44,687 nt of DNA, from IMG/VR virus record IMGVR_UViG_3300036832_000819, positions 1 to 44,687 of that record; one strand, 5' to 3'. Below are positions 1 to 6,265 of this stretch, one piece after another. This DNA is from a virus. The translations under genes and the position numbers were made by a program. The notes under the pieces were generated by a model that saw nothing but the letters and a program-made list of their open reading frames with translations, was not told the origin of the DNA and did not search any database. Each line of letters opens with the position of its first letter. The first letter of the stretch is position 1.

Positions 1-42
1 GTGACGCTCCGAGCCGCCCGGTTGCCCGAGCGACTCGCAGAG
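1..42 (-). promoter_or_regulatory. Split two-hairpin leader (module E) joining the window ends
   Basis: Read on the minus strand after the stop at 43-45, this stretch begins CTCTGCGAGTCGC, forms a stem CGCTCGG / CCGGGCG capped by GCAA, then has GGCTCGGAGCGTCAC. It matches the order of the leaders before the genes at 305, 678, 43370 and 44117. It makes sense only if base 1 is joined to base 44687, where it supplies GGAG 11 nt before the ATG at 44682. This copy lacks the GAACGGAAGGAG end. Confidence 0.55.
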
Positions 43-117
43 TCAGTCCGTCCACCAGCGCTGGCATGGAAGCCAGGCGGCGGTGATCGTGAGCGCGATC
101 AGGGTCGACCAGATCAT
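43..117 (-). CDS. Possible 24-residue membrane peptide
   Basis: This short frame starts at an ATG that overlaps the TGA of the upstream gene (ATGA arrangement), the coupling used throughout the minus-strand operons. The peptide MIWSTLIALTITAAWLPCQR plus four residues has a hydrophobic first half that could span a membrane. Its stop is followed at once by the leader module CTCTGCGAGTCGC, as other genes here are. No function can be named. The length is near the limit for a believable gene, so confidence rests on the overlap and the position of the module after its stop. Confidence 0.35.
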   Translation of the reverse strand: MIWSTLIALTITAAWLPCQRWWTD

Positions 118-305
118 CGGGCCTCGACGTTGCCCTCGTCCTTCCAGACGAGGAACGAGACGGGCTGGACTGAGACGAGGTAGCGCGGCCAGCCAGCAGA
201 GGTCGAGCGGTCGAGGATGATGCCTTCGTGCTTGTTGCCCTCTTCGTCCCAGACGTAGCAGTCGGTGTCGATGTCGAACTTGTAGGGCTCGGTGGTGCGG
301 GCCAT
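114..305 (-). CDS. Small hypothetical protein, 63 aa
   Basis: The protein begins MARTTEPYKFDIDTDCYVWD and ends VWKDEGNVEAR. It is acidic and rich in aromatic residues, with no motif I recognise. An ATG 30 bases upstream is open, but the residues it would add (HPERKEPS) are the translated start-associated sequence, so the ATG at 305 is preferred. It lies 7 nt after the motif CCGAACGGAAGGAG. It is the second gene of the leftward operon, and the pattern suggests a small early protein that modifies host functions, which is inference only. Confidence 0.8.
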   Translation of the reverse strand: MARTTEPYKFDIDTDCYVWDEEGNKHEGIILDRSTSAGWPRYLVSVQPVSFLVWKDEGNVEAR

Positions 306-381
306 TGAAGGCTCCTTCCGTTCGGGGTGAAGCACCAGGGTTGGCGCTCCAGCCAGCGCTCGGTGAGCGCCAGCTGCAGGG
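306..381 (-). promoter_or_regulatory. Two-hairpin leader (module A) with start-associated motif
   Basis: After the TGA of the upstream gene come CCCTGCAGCTG, a hairpin GCGCTC-ACC-GAGCGC, GGCTGGAG, a second hairpin AGCGCCA-ACCC-TGGTGCT, and CCGAACGGAAGGAG (plus-strand 312-325) just before the ATG at 305. The order of parts is the same as in the leaders at 679, 43371 and 44118. Confidence 0.65.
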
Positions 382-678
382 TCAGTCCCTCTCGACAGCC
401 CAGCGGGCTAGCTCGTTGCCCTGGATCGTCCAGCGGGGCTCGCCGGTCTTCACCCAGCAGCGGTTCTCGTAGTCGTAGCTGTTGTCGAAGAGCCAGCCCC
501 AGGGCACGAAGCCAGCCTCGCGGACTTCGTCCGGATTGAGGATCAGGCCACGGTGGTAGAAGGTCGAGTTGCCCGGGTGAGACTTGCTCAGCTGCGGGTC
601 GCCGTCGATCAGCACCCGCATGCCGTGCTCGCAGACGATGTCGCCGCGCCGAAGCTCCGGGGTCGTCAGGGTCAGCAT
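382..678 (-). CDS. Conserved-type phage protein, 98 aa, unknown function
   Basis: The chosen start is the ATG at 678, 6 nt after GGAAGGAG. A longer frame reaches 798 but would translate the leader. The protein begins MLTLTTPELRRGDIVCEHGM and ends with WTIQGNELARWAVERD. Proteins with LRxGDxVxxHGMRV near the start and RWT(I/V)QGN near the end are, to my knowledge, common hypothetical proteins of actinophages. No catalytic motif is visible. It is the first gene of the leftward operon and has the most elaborate leader, so its expression is probably controlled. Confidence 0.85.
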   Translation of the reverse strand: MLTLTTPELRRGDIVCEHGMRVLIDGDPQLSKSHPGNSTFYHRGLILNPDEVREAGFVPWGWLFDNSYDYENRCWVKTGEPRWTIQGNELARWAVERD

Positions 679-798
679 TGAAAGCTCCTTCCGTTCGGGA
701 TGGGTGCGAAGACCGCACTCCGAGCCGCTCAAGGCCTTGGCGTCGAGCGACTCGCAATGCAACGGAAGGAAGGATTCTCTTGTCTCCCTCTTGCGCAT
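679..798 (-). promoter_or_regulatory. Leader module D with a possible SD-masking stem
   Basis: On the minus strand the region holds TGCGAGTCGCTCG, GGCTCGGAG, a hairpin GTGCG-GTCTT-CGCAC and CCGAACGGAAGGAG (plus-strand 685-698) before the ATG at 678. Upstream, plus-strand 761-770 reads AACGGAAGGA, the exact inverse of 686-695. In the mRNA this gives a perfect 10-bp stem plus a G-U pair that would cover the ribosome binding site. Confidence 0.6.
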
Positions 799-971
799 TC
801 ACGCTTGAGCGAGGAGCGGCTTACCCGAAACCTGGCGCTCCCTCTCATGGGCCTCCCGGGAGTACGGTCGTGTCCGGGTGGAAGGATCCTCCAGCTCCGG
901 GCCAAACGCCTCGGAGCCGAATGCCAGGTCGCTCGTCCTGGCCTCTCACCTGCAACCGGGGGATCTGATCA

Positions 972-1007
972 CTCGCCGGGCGAGATCACAGTTCACCTGT
1001 TGTGAAC
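972..1007. promoter_or_regulatory. Two adjacent inverted repeats, candidate operators
   Basis: CTCGCC-G-GGCGAG at 972-984 is a perfect inverted repeat, and GTTCAC-CTGTT-GTGAAC at 991-1007 is a second. Their position in the divergent control region suggests repressor or activator sites, which is inference. Confidence 0.45.
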
Positions 1008-1271
1008 GCAGACCGCAAGGGTGCGGCCGAACGAACTTCTCGCAATTTGCGGGAATATCGTGCTCAGAGATCCGGGATTTGCGGGCCTCAGGGACAGAGC
1101 AGGTACTCGGGACGCAGGTACATCCACGCTGCAGTCCTGGCTCGTCCCGAGCCGGTGCACGCCGCACGCCTGGCGCTCGGCTCTGCCCTGCCTGCCGCCG
1201 CCCGGTTGGGCTGGTGCCTCCGCAGCAGCGGCACGCACGGCTCGCGCCCGCACCCACGGGACAGCAGAGCG

Positions 1272-1315
1272 CTCCCCCAAGCCTCCCCCAGTGCACCGCA
1301 ACCCCGCATGGTTGC
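1272..1315 (+). other. Integrase-site-like element: paired CTCCCCCA plus core-like repeat
   Basis: CTCCCCCAA (1272-1280) and CTCCCCCA (1283-1290) are followed after exactly 12 bases by CCCGCATGG (1303-1311). The same arrangement and spacing occurs at 30351-30391 beside the integrase gene. Here the core lies inside the inverted repeat GCAACC-CCGCAT-GGTTGC (1298-1315). Paired short repeats beside a core resemble arm-type and core-type tyrosine integrase sites, but a shared regulatory site is also possible. Confidence 0.4.
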
Positions 1316-1542
1316 AGGAGATCCCAGTGCACAGCGAGTCGCATTGACTTGCTGTTCGACCCGCTCCTGCCATGCCGACCCGGCTGGTGCACCTGCACGC
1401 CCCGGGCCGCCAGGCCGCTCTGCTGCTGGCGCGGCGGGCCGGTGGGGAGGGCACGCTCGCGCTCGGTGTCGCGGTCGGCTCTTGGGAGTCCCACATATCC
1501 CTCCCGATTTCCCGCGTACGAGGGTCGAGCTGGCCGCTTTTC

Positions 1543-1643
1543 ACTTTGTGACATGTCGTGATTTGGCTCAACGGAGCCAGGTCGCCTCCAGATTCCCGGG
1601 GAAACGCTCGGGGTCTGAGGTGACTTTGTGACACGTCAGACCC
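1543..1643 (+). promoter_or_regulatory. Direct repeat and 8-bp hairpin before the late block
   Basis: ACTTTGTGACATGTC at 1543-1557 and ACTTTGTGACACGTC at 1623-1637 differ at one base. The second copy overlaps a hairpin whose stem is GGGTCTGA (1611-1618) and TCAGACCC (1636-1643), just upstream of the GGGAG and ATG of the first late gene. These are candidate operators or an RNA control hairpin. No clear promoter hexamers stand out. Confidence 0.45.
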
Positions 1644-1656
1644 GAAGGGAGTGATC

Positions 1657-1812
1657 ATGGCGAAGGACGAGACGAAGACGGAGAAGGGGAAGGACGAGCC
1701 GCCGGCAGGGCCGTACTTTCCGCCCCTCTCTGAGGAGCAGATCGCCTCGGAGAAGTCGTACTCGCAGATCGAGGACGAGCGGGCAGCGGAGCCTGAGGAT
1801 GACGGCGCCTGA
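1657..1812 (+). CDS. Small acidic hypothetical protein, 51 aa
   Basis: This is the first rightward gene, with GGGAG 6 nt before its ATG. The protein begins MAKDETKTEKGKDEPPAGPY and is highly charged throughout, probably disordered. Its end overlaps the start of the next gene by 14 nt. I recognise no domain. Because it precedes the terminase genes it could be a minor virion or packaging accessory, but nothing in the sequence shows this. Confidence 0.65.
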   Translation: MAKDETKTEKGKDEPPAGPYFPPLSEEQIASEKSYSQIEDERAAEPEDDGA

Positions 1813-1945
1813 GGTCTTGACCGACTGGGCGTTCGAGCCGGAACCGCAGCCGGCGCCCCCTCGAGCGGACGAGCTCCCCGAGCCTCCGACGGCCTACGGC
1901 GAGCAGGTGCCGCTCCCCGGCTCCGACCTCCCGAAGGAGGCGTGA
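1799..1945 (+). CDS. Proline/glutamate-rich hypothetical protein, 48 aa
   Basis: The frame starts at the ATG at 1799 inside the previous gene and stops at a TGA that shares one base with the next ATG (1945). About half the residues are Pro, Glu, Ala or Asp (for example WAFEPEPQPAPPRADELPEP), which indicates a disordered peptide. It resembles in composition, but not in clear sequence, the 44-residue protein at 37833-37967. Support comes from the tight overlaps on both sides. Confidence 0.5.
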   Translation: MTAPEVLTDWAFEPEPQPAPPRADELPEPPTAYGEQVPLPGSDLPKEA

Positions 1946-2310
1946 TGCTCCCATCAGAGACAGATCCTCTCACGGGGATTCTCCAGCAGCTGTTCAACCC
2001 GACGCACGGGTACGAGCCCGACCCGGCTGCGCTGGCCTCCAGGGGCTCGAACCCGGCCCCGGTCGTCGCGGCGGTGCTCGCCCACATGGGGGCTCAGTCG
2101 GGTCCGAACGAGGTGCTGAGAGGTCACCCGCTCGGCGCTCCTGTCCCCGGGAAGCAGTTCGCCTGGGCGGGGCACAACTTCGGCGCACAGAACGCGGGCG
2201 AGTTCCTGAACTGGCTGGCGTCTCGAGGCGTGCATTACGGGCACTGGGCGCAGGCGCATCCCGCCGCTGCTGCGTTGCTCGGCATCCAGGGAGGAATGGG
2301 TCACGCATGA
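1945..2310 (+). CDS. Putative virion protein with a C-terminal HPxAAA motif domain, 121 aa
   Basis: The ATG at 1945 follows GGAGG by 4 nt. The N-terminal half, including TGILQQLFNPTHGYEP, is unlike anything I know. The C-terminal 45 residues (FAWAGHNFGAQNAGEFLNW, then WAQAHPAAAALLG) match the end of the 248-residue protein at 18612-19358 (FDWGGQTWGAGDASKFMAYL, then WAAAHPSAAAIFG). The shared pattern is an aromatic-glycine start, a K/RGV centre and WAxAHPxAAAxxG. This suggests a common particle-associated module. The function is unknown. Confidence 0.75.
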   Translation: MLPSETDPLTGILQQLFNPTHGYEPDPAALASRGSNPAPVVAAVLAHMGAQSGPNEVLRGHPLGAPVPGKQFAWAGHNFGAQNAGEFLNWLASRGVHYGHWAQAHPAAAALLGIQGGMGHA

Positions 2311-2432
2311 GAAAGCCGAGGAGGCTGACCTGTAAGCAGTGCAGGAAGCGCTTGCCGAAGATCGCGCTGATCCACGGCGACCCCTACTGCTCGACCAGGT
2401 GCGCACAGAAGGCTCACGGCGTTGCCGGCTGA
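2307..2432 (+). CDS. Small zinc-ribbon protein, 41 aa
   Basis: The ATG overlaps the previous TGA (ATGA) and GGAGGAATGGG lies just upstream. The 41 residues contain CKQC and CSTRC, spaced as in short treble-clef or zinc-ribbon folds, in a very basic context (MRKPRRLTCKQCRKRLPK). A nucleic-acid or protein-binding role is likely, but no specific function can be assigned. It lies two genes upstream of the terminase, among small coupled genes. Confidence 0.6.
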   Translation: MRKPRRLTCKQCRKRLPKIALIHGDPYCSTRCAQKAHGVAG

Positions 2433-2715
2433 GAAGGGCAGGAACCTGGCGCAGAAGGTCGTCCAGGAGCTGATCACGGAGGAGGAGTGGAGGGAGGCGG
2501 TCGAGAGCCTGTGGTCGATCGCCACTCAGGGGACGAAGCCGGACTGGGTCTACTGCCCTTCTTGCAGAAAGAAGGTGCAGGCCGACCGCGTCGATCTCCG
2601 AGCTCGAGCGGACGCGCTCGCCCGTCTCCAGGAGATGGGCTTCGGCAAGGCGAAGGACGAGGACGAGTCGAAGCAGGGCTTGATCGTGCACCGGACGATC
2701 GTCAGGCCGGCGTGA
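2422..2715 (+). CDS. Candidate small terminase or packaging accessory, 97 aa
   Basis: The frame opens with TTG at 2422, with GAAGG about 9 nt upstream, and overlaps the previous gene by 11 nt. Residues 1-40 look helical (LAQKVVQELITEEEWREAVE), the middle has CPSC, and the C-terminal half is charged and helical. No named small-terminase family is recognisable. The suggestion rests on size, predicted helices and position two genes before TerL with no other candidate nearby. It could equally be an unrelated zinc protein. Confidence 0.5.
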   Translation: MPAEKGRNLAQKVVQELITEEEWREAVESLWSIATQGTKPDWVYCPSCRKKVQADRVDLRARADALARLQEMGFGKAKDEDESKQGLIVHRTIVRPA

Positions 2716-3083
2716 AGTACACGGTCTGCGTCGACTTCGACGGCGTCATCCACCGGGAGGAGAACTTCGTCAGTCCGGACGTGATCCACGGGCCTCCTGT
2801 CCCGGGCGCGATCGGCTGGCTCGAGAACCTGCAGCGGAAGTTCGACGTCGTGGTGCTGTCGACGAGAGCGGAATCGCCGGCCGGGAAGATCGCGATCGAG
2901 CGCTGGCTGACCGCTCGAGGGCTCGGCGGCATCCGGGCGACAGCGGTGAAGGTGCCGGCGCTTCTGTACGTGGACGACCGGGCCTGGCGCTTCACAGGAG
3001 CGAACTTCCCCTCACCTGAAGATATTCACCGGGCTCTGCCCTGGCACAAGGAGCGCGATGCGGGAGGTCGAGTCAAGGTTTGA
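2712..3083 (+). CDS. HAD-superfamily phosphatase-like protein, 123 aa
   Basis: The GTG start overlaps the previous TGA. The protein has the ordered HAD motifs: DFDGV at residues 8-12 (nucleophile Asp8 and acid Asp10), STR at 50-52, Lys80, and YVDDR at 86-90. The fold is compact, without a large cap domain, as in small phage and bacterial HAD phosphatases acting on nucleotides or DNA ends. The substrate is not evident. Its last 26 bases overlap the terminase gene, so the two are probably translated together. A role in nucleotide metabolism or DNA-end processing is inference. Confidence 0.8.
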   Translation: MKYTVCVDFDGVIHREENFVSPDVIHGPPVPGAIGWLENLQRKFDVVVLSTRAESPAGKIAIERWLTARGLGGIRATAVKVPALLYVDDRAWRFTGANFPSPEDIHRALPWHKERDAGGRVKV

Positions 3084-4659
3084 GCCTCTGCCGCCGCAGT
3101 GGGCGTTCTTCCAGTCCGGGGCCAAGGTCCTGGGCTACGGCGGCGCCATGGGCGGCGGTAAGAGCCGCTGTCTGTGCGAGTGGGTGTTCGACCACTGCTT
3201 GCGCCACCCTGGCCTGCAGGCCGTGATCGCCCGCCAGTCGCACGTCTCCATCGTCGAGTCGACGCGCAAGATCATGTTCCAGCAGGTGATCCCTCCCGAG
3301 GTGCTCCAGGTCTCGAGGGTGATCGAGTCGGGTGGCAAGGACTTTGTCGCCTTCCCGAACGGATCGACGATCCACTTCATCGGCCTCGACGACCCGGGCA
3401 AGCAGTTCTCGACCGAGATCGGGCTCGCCGCCTTCGACGAGGCTCACCAGATCGAGGAGGACGATGTCCTACTCATCAGAACACGACTTCGGCAGCGCTG
3501 CCCTGAATGCATTCGCAAGAGCATTGCTGACTGCGGGCATTACCCCAGACGAGTTGCACTGGGATTCAACCCGGAGAACCCGGGACACTGGCTTTACCAG
3601 TGGTTCATTGCCGGTGCGAACATGGACCTCTGGCCCGACGGGAAAATGCGCGGTTATCACAAGACAGAGCTTTTCGCGGCCGGCGGCGACCGTCCACTTG
3701 GCTCCTGCGAATTCATTTTCTCGAAGGCAACCGACAACGCGTATCTTCCTGCGTCGTACATCGAGCAGGAGCTCGGTGGCCTGAAGCCGCTGCTCCGGAA
3801 GCGCTACCTCGAGGGCCAGTGGATCTACGTCTCCGGGCAGTCGTTCTTCGACATCGAGGCACTGTCGGAGTACGAGCAGCGCGTCCGTCCGCCCTGGAAG
3901 ATCGGCATTACCGAGGGCGACCCCATCAGAGATAAAAACGGCCTGTTGAGCCGTCGAAACAAACCGAGAATCAGAGAACACCGAGACGGAAACTGGTGGG
4001 TCTGGGAAGCGCCCGTGCGAGAACGAGAGGGACCTGATGGCGAGAAACTTCCCGCTCACCGTTACGTTGCAGCGGTCGACGTCTCCTCCGGGACGGCGAA
4101 CGACTTCTCGGCGATCCAGGTGGTTGATGTTGACACTTTCTCTCAGGTGGCGGAATACCAGGCACTCATTGATCCTGACCTTTTGGCTGTCGAAGCCGCC
4201 CGCATCGGACACATCTACAACTGGGCTCTCCTCGCCCCCGAGATCACGGGTGGATGGGGAGCCTCGGTCGTCCGGAAGCTCGAGCAGCTGAAGTACGGCC
4301 GCATCTATACGCGCCGCGTCGAGGACCGTCTGGCGAAGAAGTTCACGGACGTCCTGGGCTGGGATACGACCAACGCGTCACGGTCGTACATGACCGACAA
4401 GCTCGAGGAGGTCTTGCGCGAGCGGGAGTTCGGTCTCCTGTCCCCTCGCTGCCTCGGGGAGCTGGCCTCGTTCGTCTACCCGAAGAAGAAGGGCAAGGGC
4501 GAATTCGAGTTGTCCCCGAGAGCGCAGGCCGGCGCCAACGACGACCTCGTCATCACTCTGGCGATGGCAGTGGCTGTCGTCCTGAAGCAGCCGAAGGAGC
4601 TCAGGCGCCCGAAGGACAAGGGGCCGATGGGCGACCTCGCCGCCGTGCCTGGCTACTGA
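3058..4659 (+). CDS. terL: Terminase large subunit
   Basis: This ATPase-nuclease packages DNA through the portal. The ATG follows AAGGAG by 5 nt. Of 533 residues, the N-terminal ATPase has Walker A GGAMGGGKS (28-36) and Walker B LAAFDEAH (123-130). The C-terminal RNase H-like nuclease shows its acidic set at AAVDVSSG (Asp341), APEITG (Glu395) and ANDDLV (Asp495/496). The length is normal. Parts of the gene (about 3470-3730 and 3905-4190) use more AT-ending codons than the rest. The order TerL, portal, scaffold, capsid is classical. Confidence 0.97.
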   Translation: MREVESRFEPLPPQWAFFQSGAKVLGYGGAMGGGKSRCLCEWVFDHCLRHPGLQAVIARQSHVSIVESTRKIMFQQVIPPEVLQVSRVIESGGKDFVAFPNGSTIHFIGLDDPGKQFSTEIGLAAFDEAHQIEEDDVLLIRTRLRQRCPECIRKSIADCGHYPRRVALGFNPENPGHWLYQWFIAGANMDLWPDGKMRGYHKTELFAAGGDRPLGSCEFIFSKATDNAYLPASYIEQELGGLKPLLRKRYLEGQWIYVSGQSFFDIEALSEYEQRVRPPWKIGITEGDPIRDKNGLLSRRNKPRIREHRDGNWWVWEAPVREREGPDGEKLPAHRYVAAVDVSSGTANDFSAIQVVDVDTFSQVAEYQALIDPDLLAVEAARIGHIYNWALLAPEITGGWGASVVRKLEQLKYGRIYTRRVEDRLAKKFTDVLGWDTTNASRSYMTDKLEEVLREREFGLLSPRCLGELASFVYPKKKGKGEFELSPRAQAGANDDLVITLAMAVAVVLKQPKELRRPKDKGPMGDLAAVPGY

Positions 4660-4674
4660 AAGAGAGGTGACGCC

Positions 4675-5154
4675 GTGAGCGTGATGTTCTCCGAGGAGCT
4701 GGACAAGCTCCGAACCGAGCTCGCCGATGCGCAGCTGGCGATGCAGGCGACGGAGCGCCGGCAGGCGCAGGTCTCCGAGGAGCTCACTCGCCAGCGCCAT
4801 CGCGCCGAGCAGGCAGAGAATCTCGTCCGCTCCCAGCACGAAGAGCTCCAGCAGCAGCGCCAGCGGATCACGCAGCTTGCCGGCGAGACGGCTCGCGTCT
4901 CCCAGCTCGAGGCCGAGCTGTCGGCTTCCCGCTCGGAGGCCCGGGACTACCTGGCCGAGGTCGAGCGGCTGACGCGGAACGCCGACAAGGACCGCCAGAA
5001 GCTCGGCGAGCTCCGCGACGCGAATTCCGATCAGCGGGCCGAGATCTCCGCGCTCACCCAGGAGCTCGACCCGACGAGGGCGCTCTTGCTCGCGCTGAAC
5101 GCGAGGCACCAGGCCGAGATCTCCATCACCAAAGAGCTCGAGAGGCTGTTCTAG
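4675..5154 (+). CDS. Coiled-coil protein, 159 aa
   Basis: The GTG start at 4675 follows AGAGAGG by 7 nt. Nearly the whole protein is a heptad-like helix rich in Glu, Gln, Arg and Leu (for example ELDKLRTELADAQLAMQATE), so it should form a long coiled coil. It sits between terminase and the first virion proteins. A packaging, assembly or scaffold-helper role is possible, but a better scaffold candidate lies directly before the capsid gene. It ends at a TAG sharing one base with the next GTG. Confidence 0.8.
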   Translation: MSVMFSEELDKLRTELADAQLAMQATERRQAQVSEELTRQRHRAEQAENLVRSQHEELQQQRQRITQLAGETARVSQLEAELSASRSEARDYLAEVERLTRNADKDRQKLGELRDANSDQRAEISALTQELDPTRALLLALNARHQAEISITKELERLF

Positions 5155-5690
5155 TGCCGAACGTCGAGGCCCTCGACAAGATCTGGAAAGGCAAGGGCTG
5201 GTCGGACGGCGAGCGGGTCACCCGCGTTCCCCAGGCGGACGGCTCGATCGCCGAGGGCATCGCCTCGCTCGCCTACGCCTGGGACCCGAACTCGAACACG
5301 TACGTCAAGATCAAGGTCGACTCGAACGGCGGGCTCGTCGTCTCGAGCACGCCGCTGCAGCTGACGACGAACCACTGGGTCTCTGCGGCCACGACGAACC
5401 CGACCGTGGTCAAGGCCTCCTCAGGGCAGGTGTACACCTACATGGCCTTCAACAACGGCGCCGCTTGGGCCTACCTGAAGCTGTTCGACAAGATCGCCGC
5501 GCCCACGATCGGAACCGACGTTCCCCGGCTCACGATCGGCCTGCCCCCGAACGGAGGCGCGAACCTGACCGTCGCGAATGGGATCGCGTTCGCCGCCGGC
5601 ATCGGCTTCGGCATCACGGCCGGCGCGGCCGACGCTGACGCGTCTGCGGTCGCGCTCAACCAGGTCGTCGTCAACCTTCTCTACCTGTAA
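5154..5690 (+). CDS. Probable virion surface protein, 178 aa
   Basis: The GTG start overlaps the preceding TAG. The C-terminal half (YLKLFDKIAAPTIGTDVPRL, then ANGIAFAAGIGFGITAGAAD) matches a beta-sandwich pattern that I know from many phage structural proteins: 'KLYdk..APTvGTD.P..t..lP..g' and 'GIAFa.GIg.aiT.gaaD'. Such proteins decorate heads or form fibre and baseplate parts. It is followed by two more probable surface proteins. The exact location on the particle cannot be told from sequence. Confidence 0.75.
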   Translation: MPNVEALDKIWKGKGWSDGERVTRVPQADGSIAEGIASLAYAWDPNSNTYVKIKVDSNGGLVVSSTPLQLTTNHWVSAATTNPTVVKASSGQVYTYMAFNNGAAWAYLKLFDKIAAPTIGTDVPRLTIGLPPNGGANLTVANGIAFAAGIGFGITAGAADADASAVALNQVVVNLLYL

Positions 5691-5701
5691 TCGGAGGGCG
5701 A

Positions 5702-6256
5702 ATGGAACAGCGCGATCTAATCCGCTACGAGACTTCGTGGGTGTGTGAGAAGTGGACGGAGGAGCAGTGTGAGGCCGTCCGTCTCAAGCTCGGTCTCGAG
5801 AAGACCGTCGGCGTCAACTCGGAGCAATTGCGGAAGTTCTTCGAGCCCGACGAGGTCGAACACGTTCCCGGAAATCTCCTCCTCCAGGAGGGGATCAACG
5901 AGATCTGGAACCTCGTCTGCGGTCTCGGTTCGCCGACCGCGTTCAACGCCGCCAACGCTCGCCTCGGTGTCGGCGACTCGTCCACTGCCGAGGCCGCGAC
6001 ACAGACCGACCTGCAGGCGGCAACCAACAAGACCTACAAGGCGATGAACTCGACCTGGCCGAAGCTGACGGGAACGGGGAACGTGACTGCGAACTTCCAG
6101 TCCGACTTCCTGACGGCGGACGCGAATTACGTCTGGAACGAATGGGTGGTCGATAACGGCTCCACTGCGGCCAAGACGATGAATCGCAAGGTGGCCTCGC
6201 TGGGGACGAAGACCACCGGCACCTGGACCCTTACCGCCACGATCACGCTTTCGTAA
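5702..6256 (+). CDS. Conserved phage structural protein, 184 aa
   Basis: GGAGGG lies 3 nt before the ATG. The sequence contains GNLLLQEGINEIWNLVCG, then ARLGVGDSSTAEAATQTDLQ, YVWNEWVV and RKVASLGTKTTGTW. These form a pattern recurrent in hypothetical structural proteins of tailed phages, usually beside tail-fibre genes. Function is unknown; a beta-rich surface or fibre-associated protein is most likely. The gene lies between two other putative surface proteins. Confidence 0.78.
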   Translation: MEQRDLIRYETSWVCEKWTEEQCEAVRLKLGLEKTVGVNSEQLRKFFEPDEVEHVPGNLLLQEGINEIWNLVCGLGSPTAFNAANARLGVGDSSTAEAATQTDLQAATNKTYKAMNSTWPKLTGTGNVTANFQSDFLTADANYVWNEWVVDNGSTAAKTMNRKVASLGTKTTGTWTLTATITLS

Positions 6257-6265
6257 AGGGCGACC

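Larger units (their letters stand above)
799..1656. other. Large divergent intergenic control region
   Basis: No convincing gene lies in these 858 bases. Long open frames occur on both strands, but they have biased composition and no ribosome binding sites. The region separates the leftward operon (first gene at 678) from the rightward late block (first gene at 1657), so promoters for both should lie here. It contains inverted repeats at 972-1007, a paired CTCCCCCA element at 1272-1315, repeated TTTGCGGG near 1046 and 1079, and a direct repeat plus hairpin at 1543-1643. Confidence 0.7.

Noticed and set aside
1298-1315. GCAACC-CCGCAT-GGTTGC as an intrinsic terminator
   Set aside because: The stem is short and no T-rich tract follows on either strand, so it is better viewed as a binding site.
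946-2087. Long overlapping minus-strand frames across the control region
   Set aside because: They run from the intergenic region into the first late genes, are Arg/Ala/Ser-rich, and show no start site. The region instead carries repeats and hairpins typical of control DNA.
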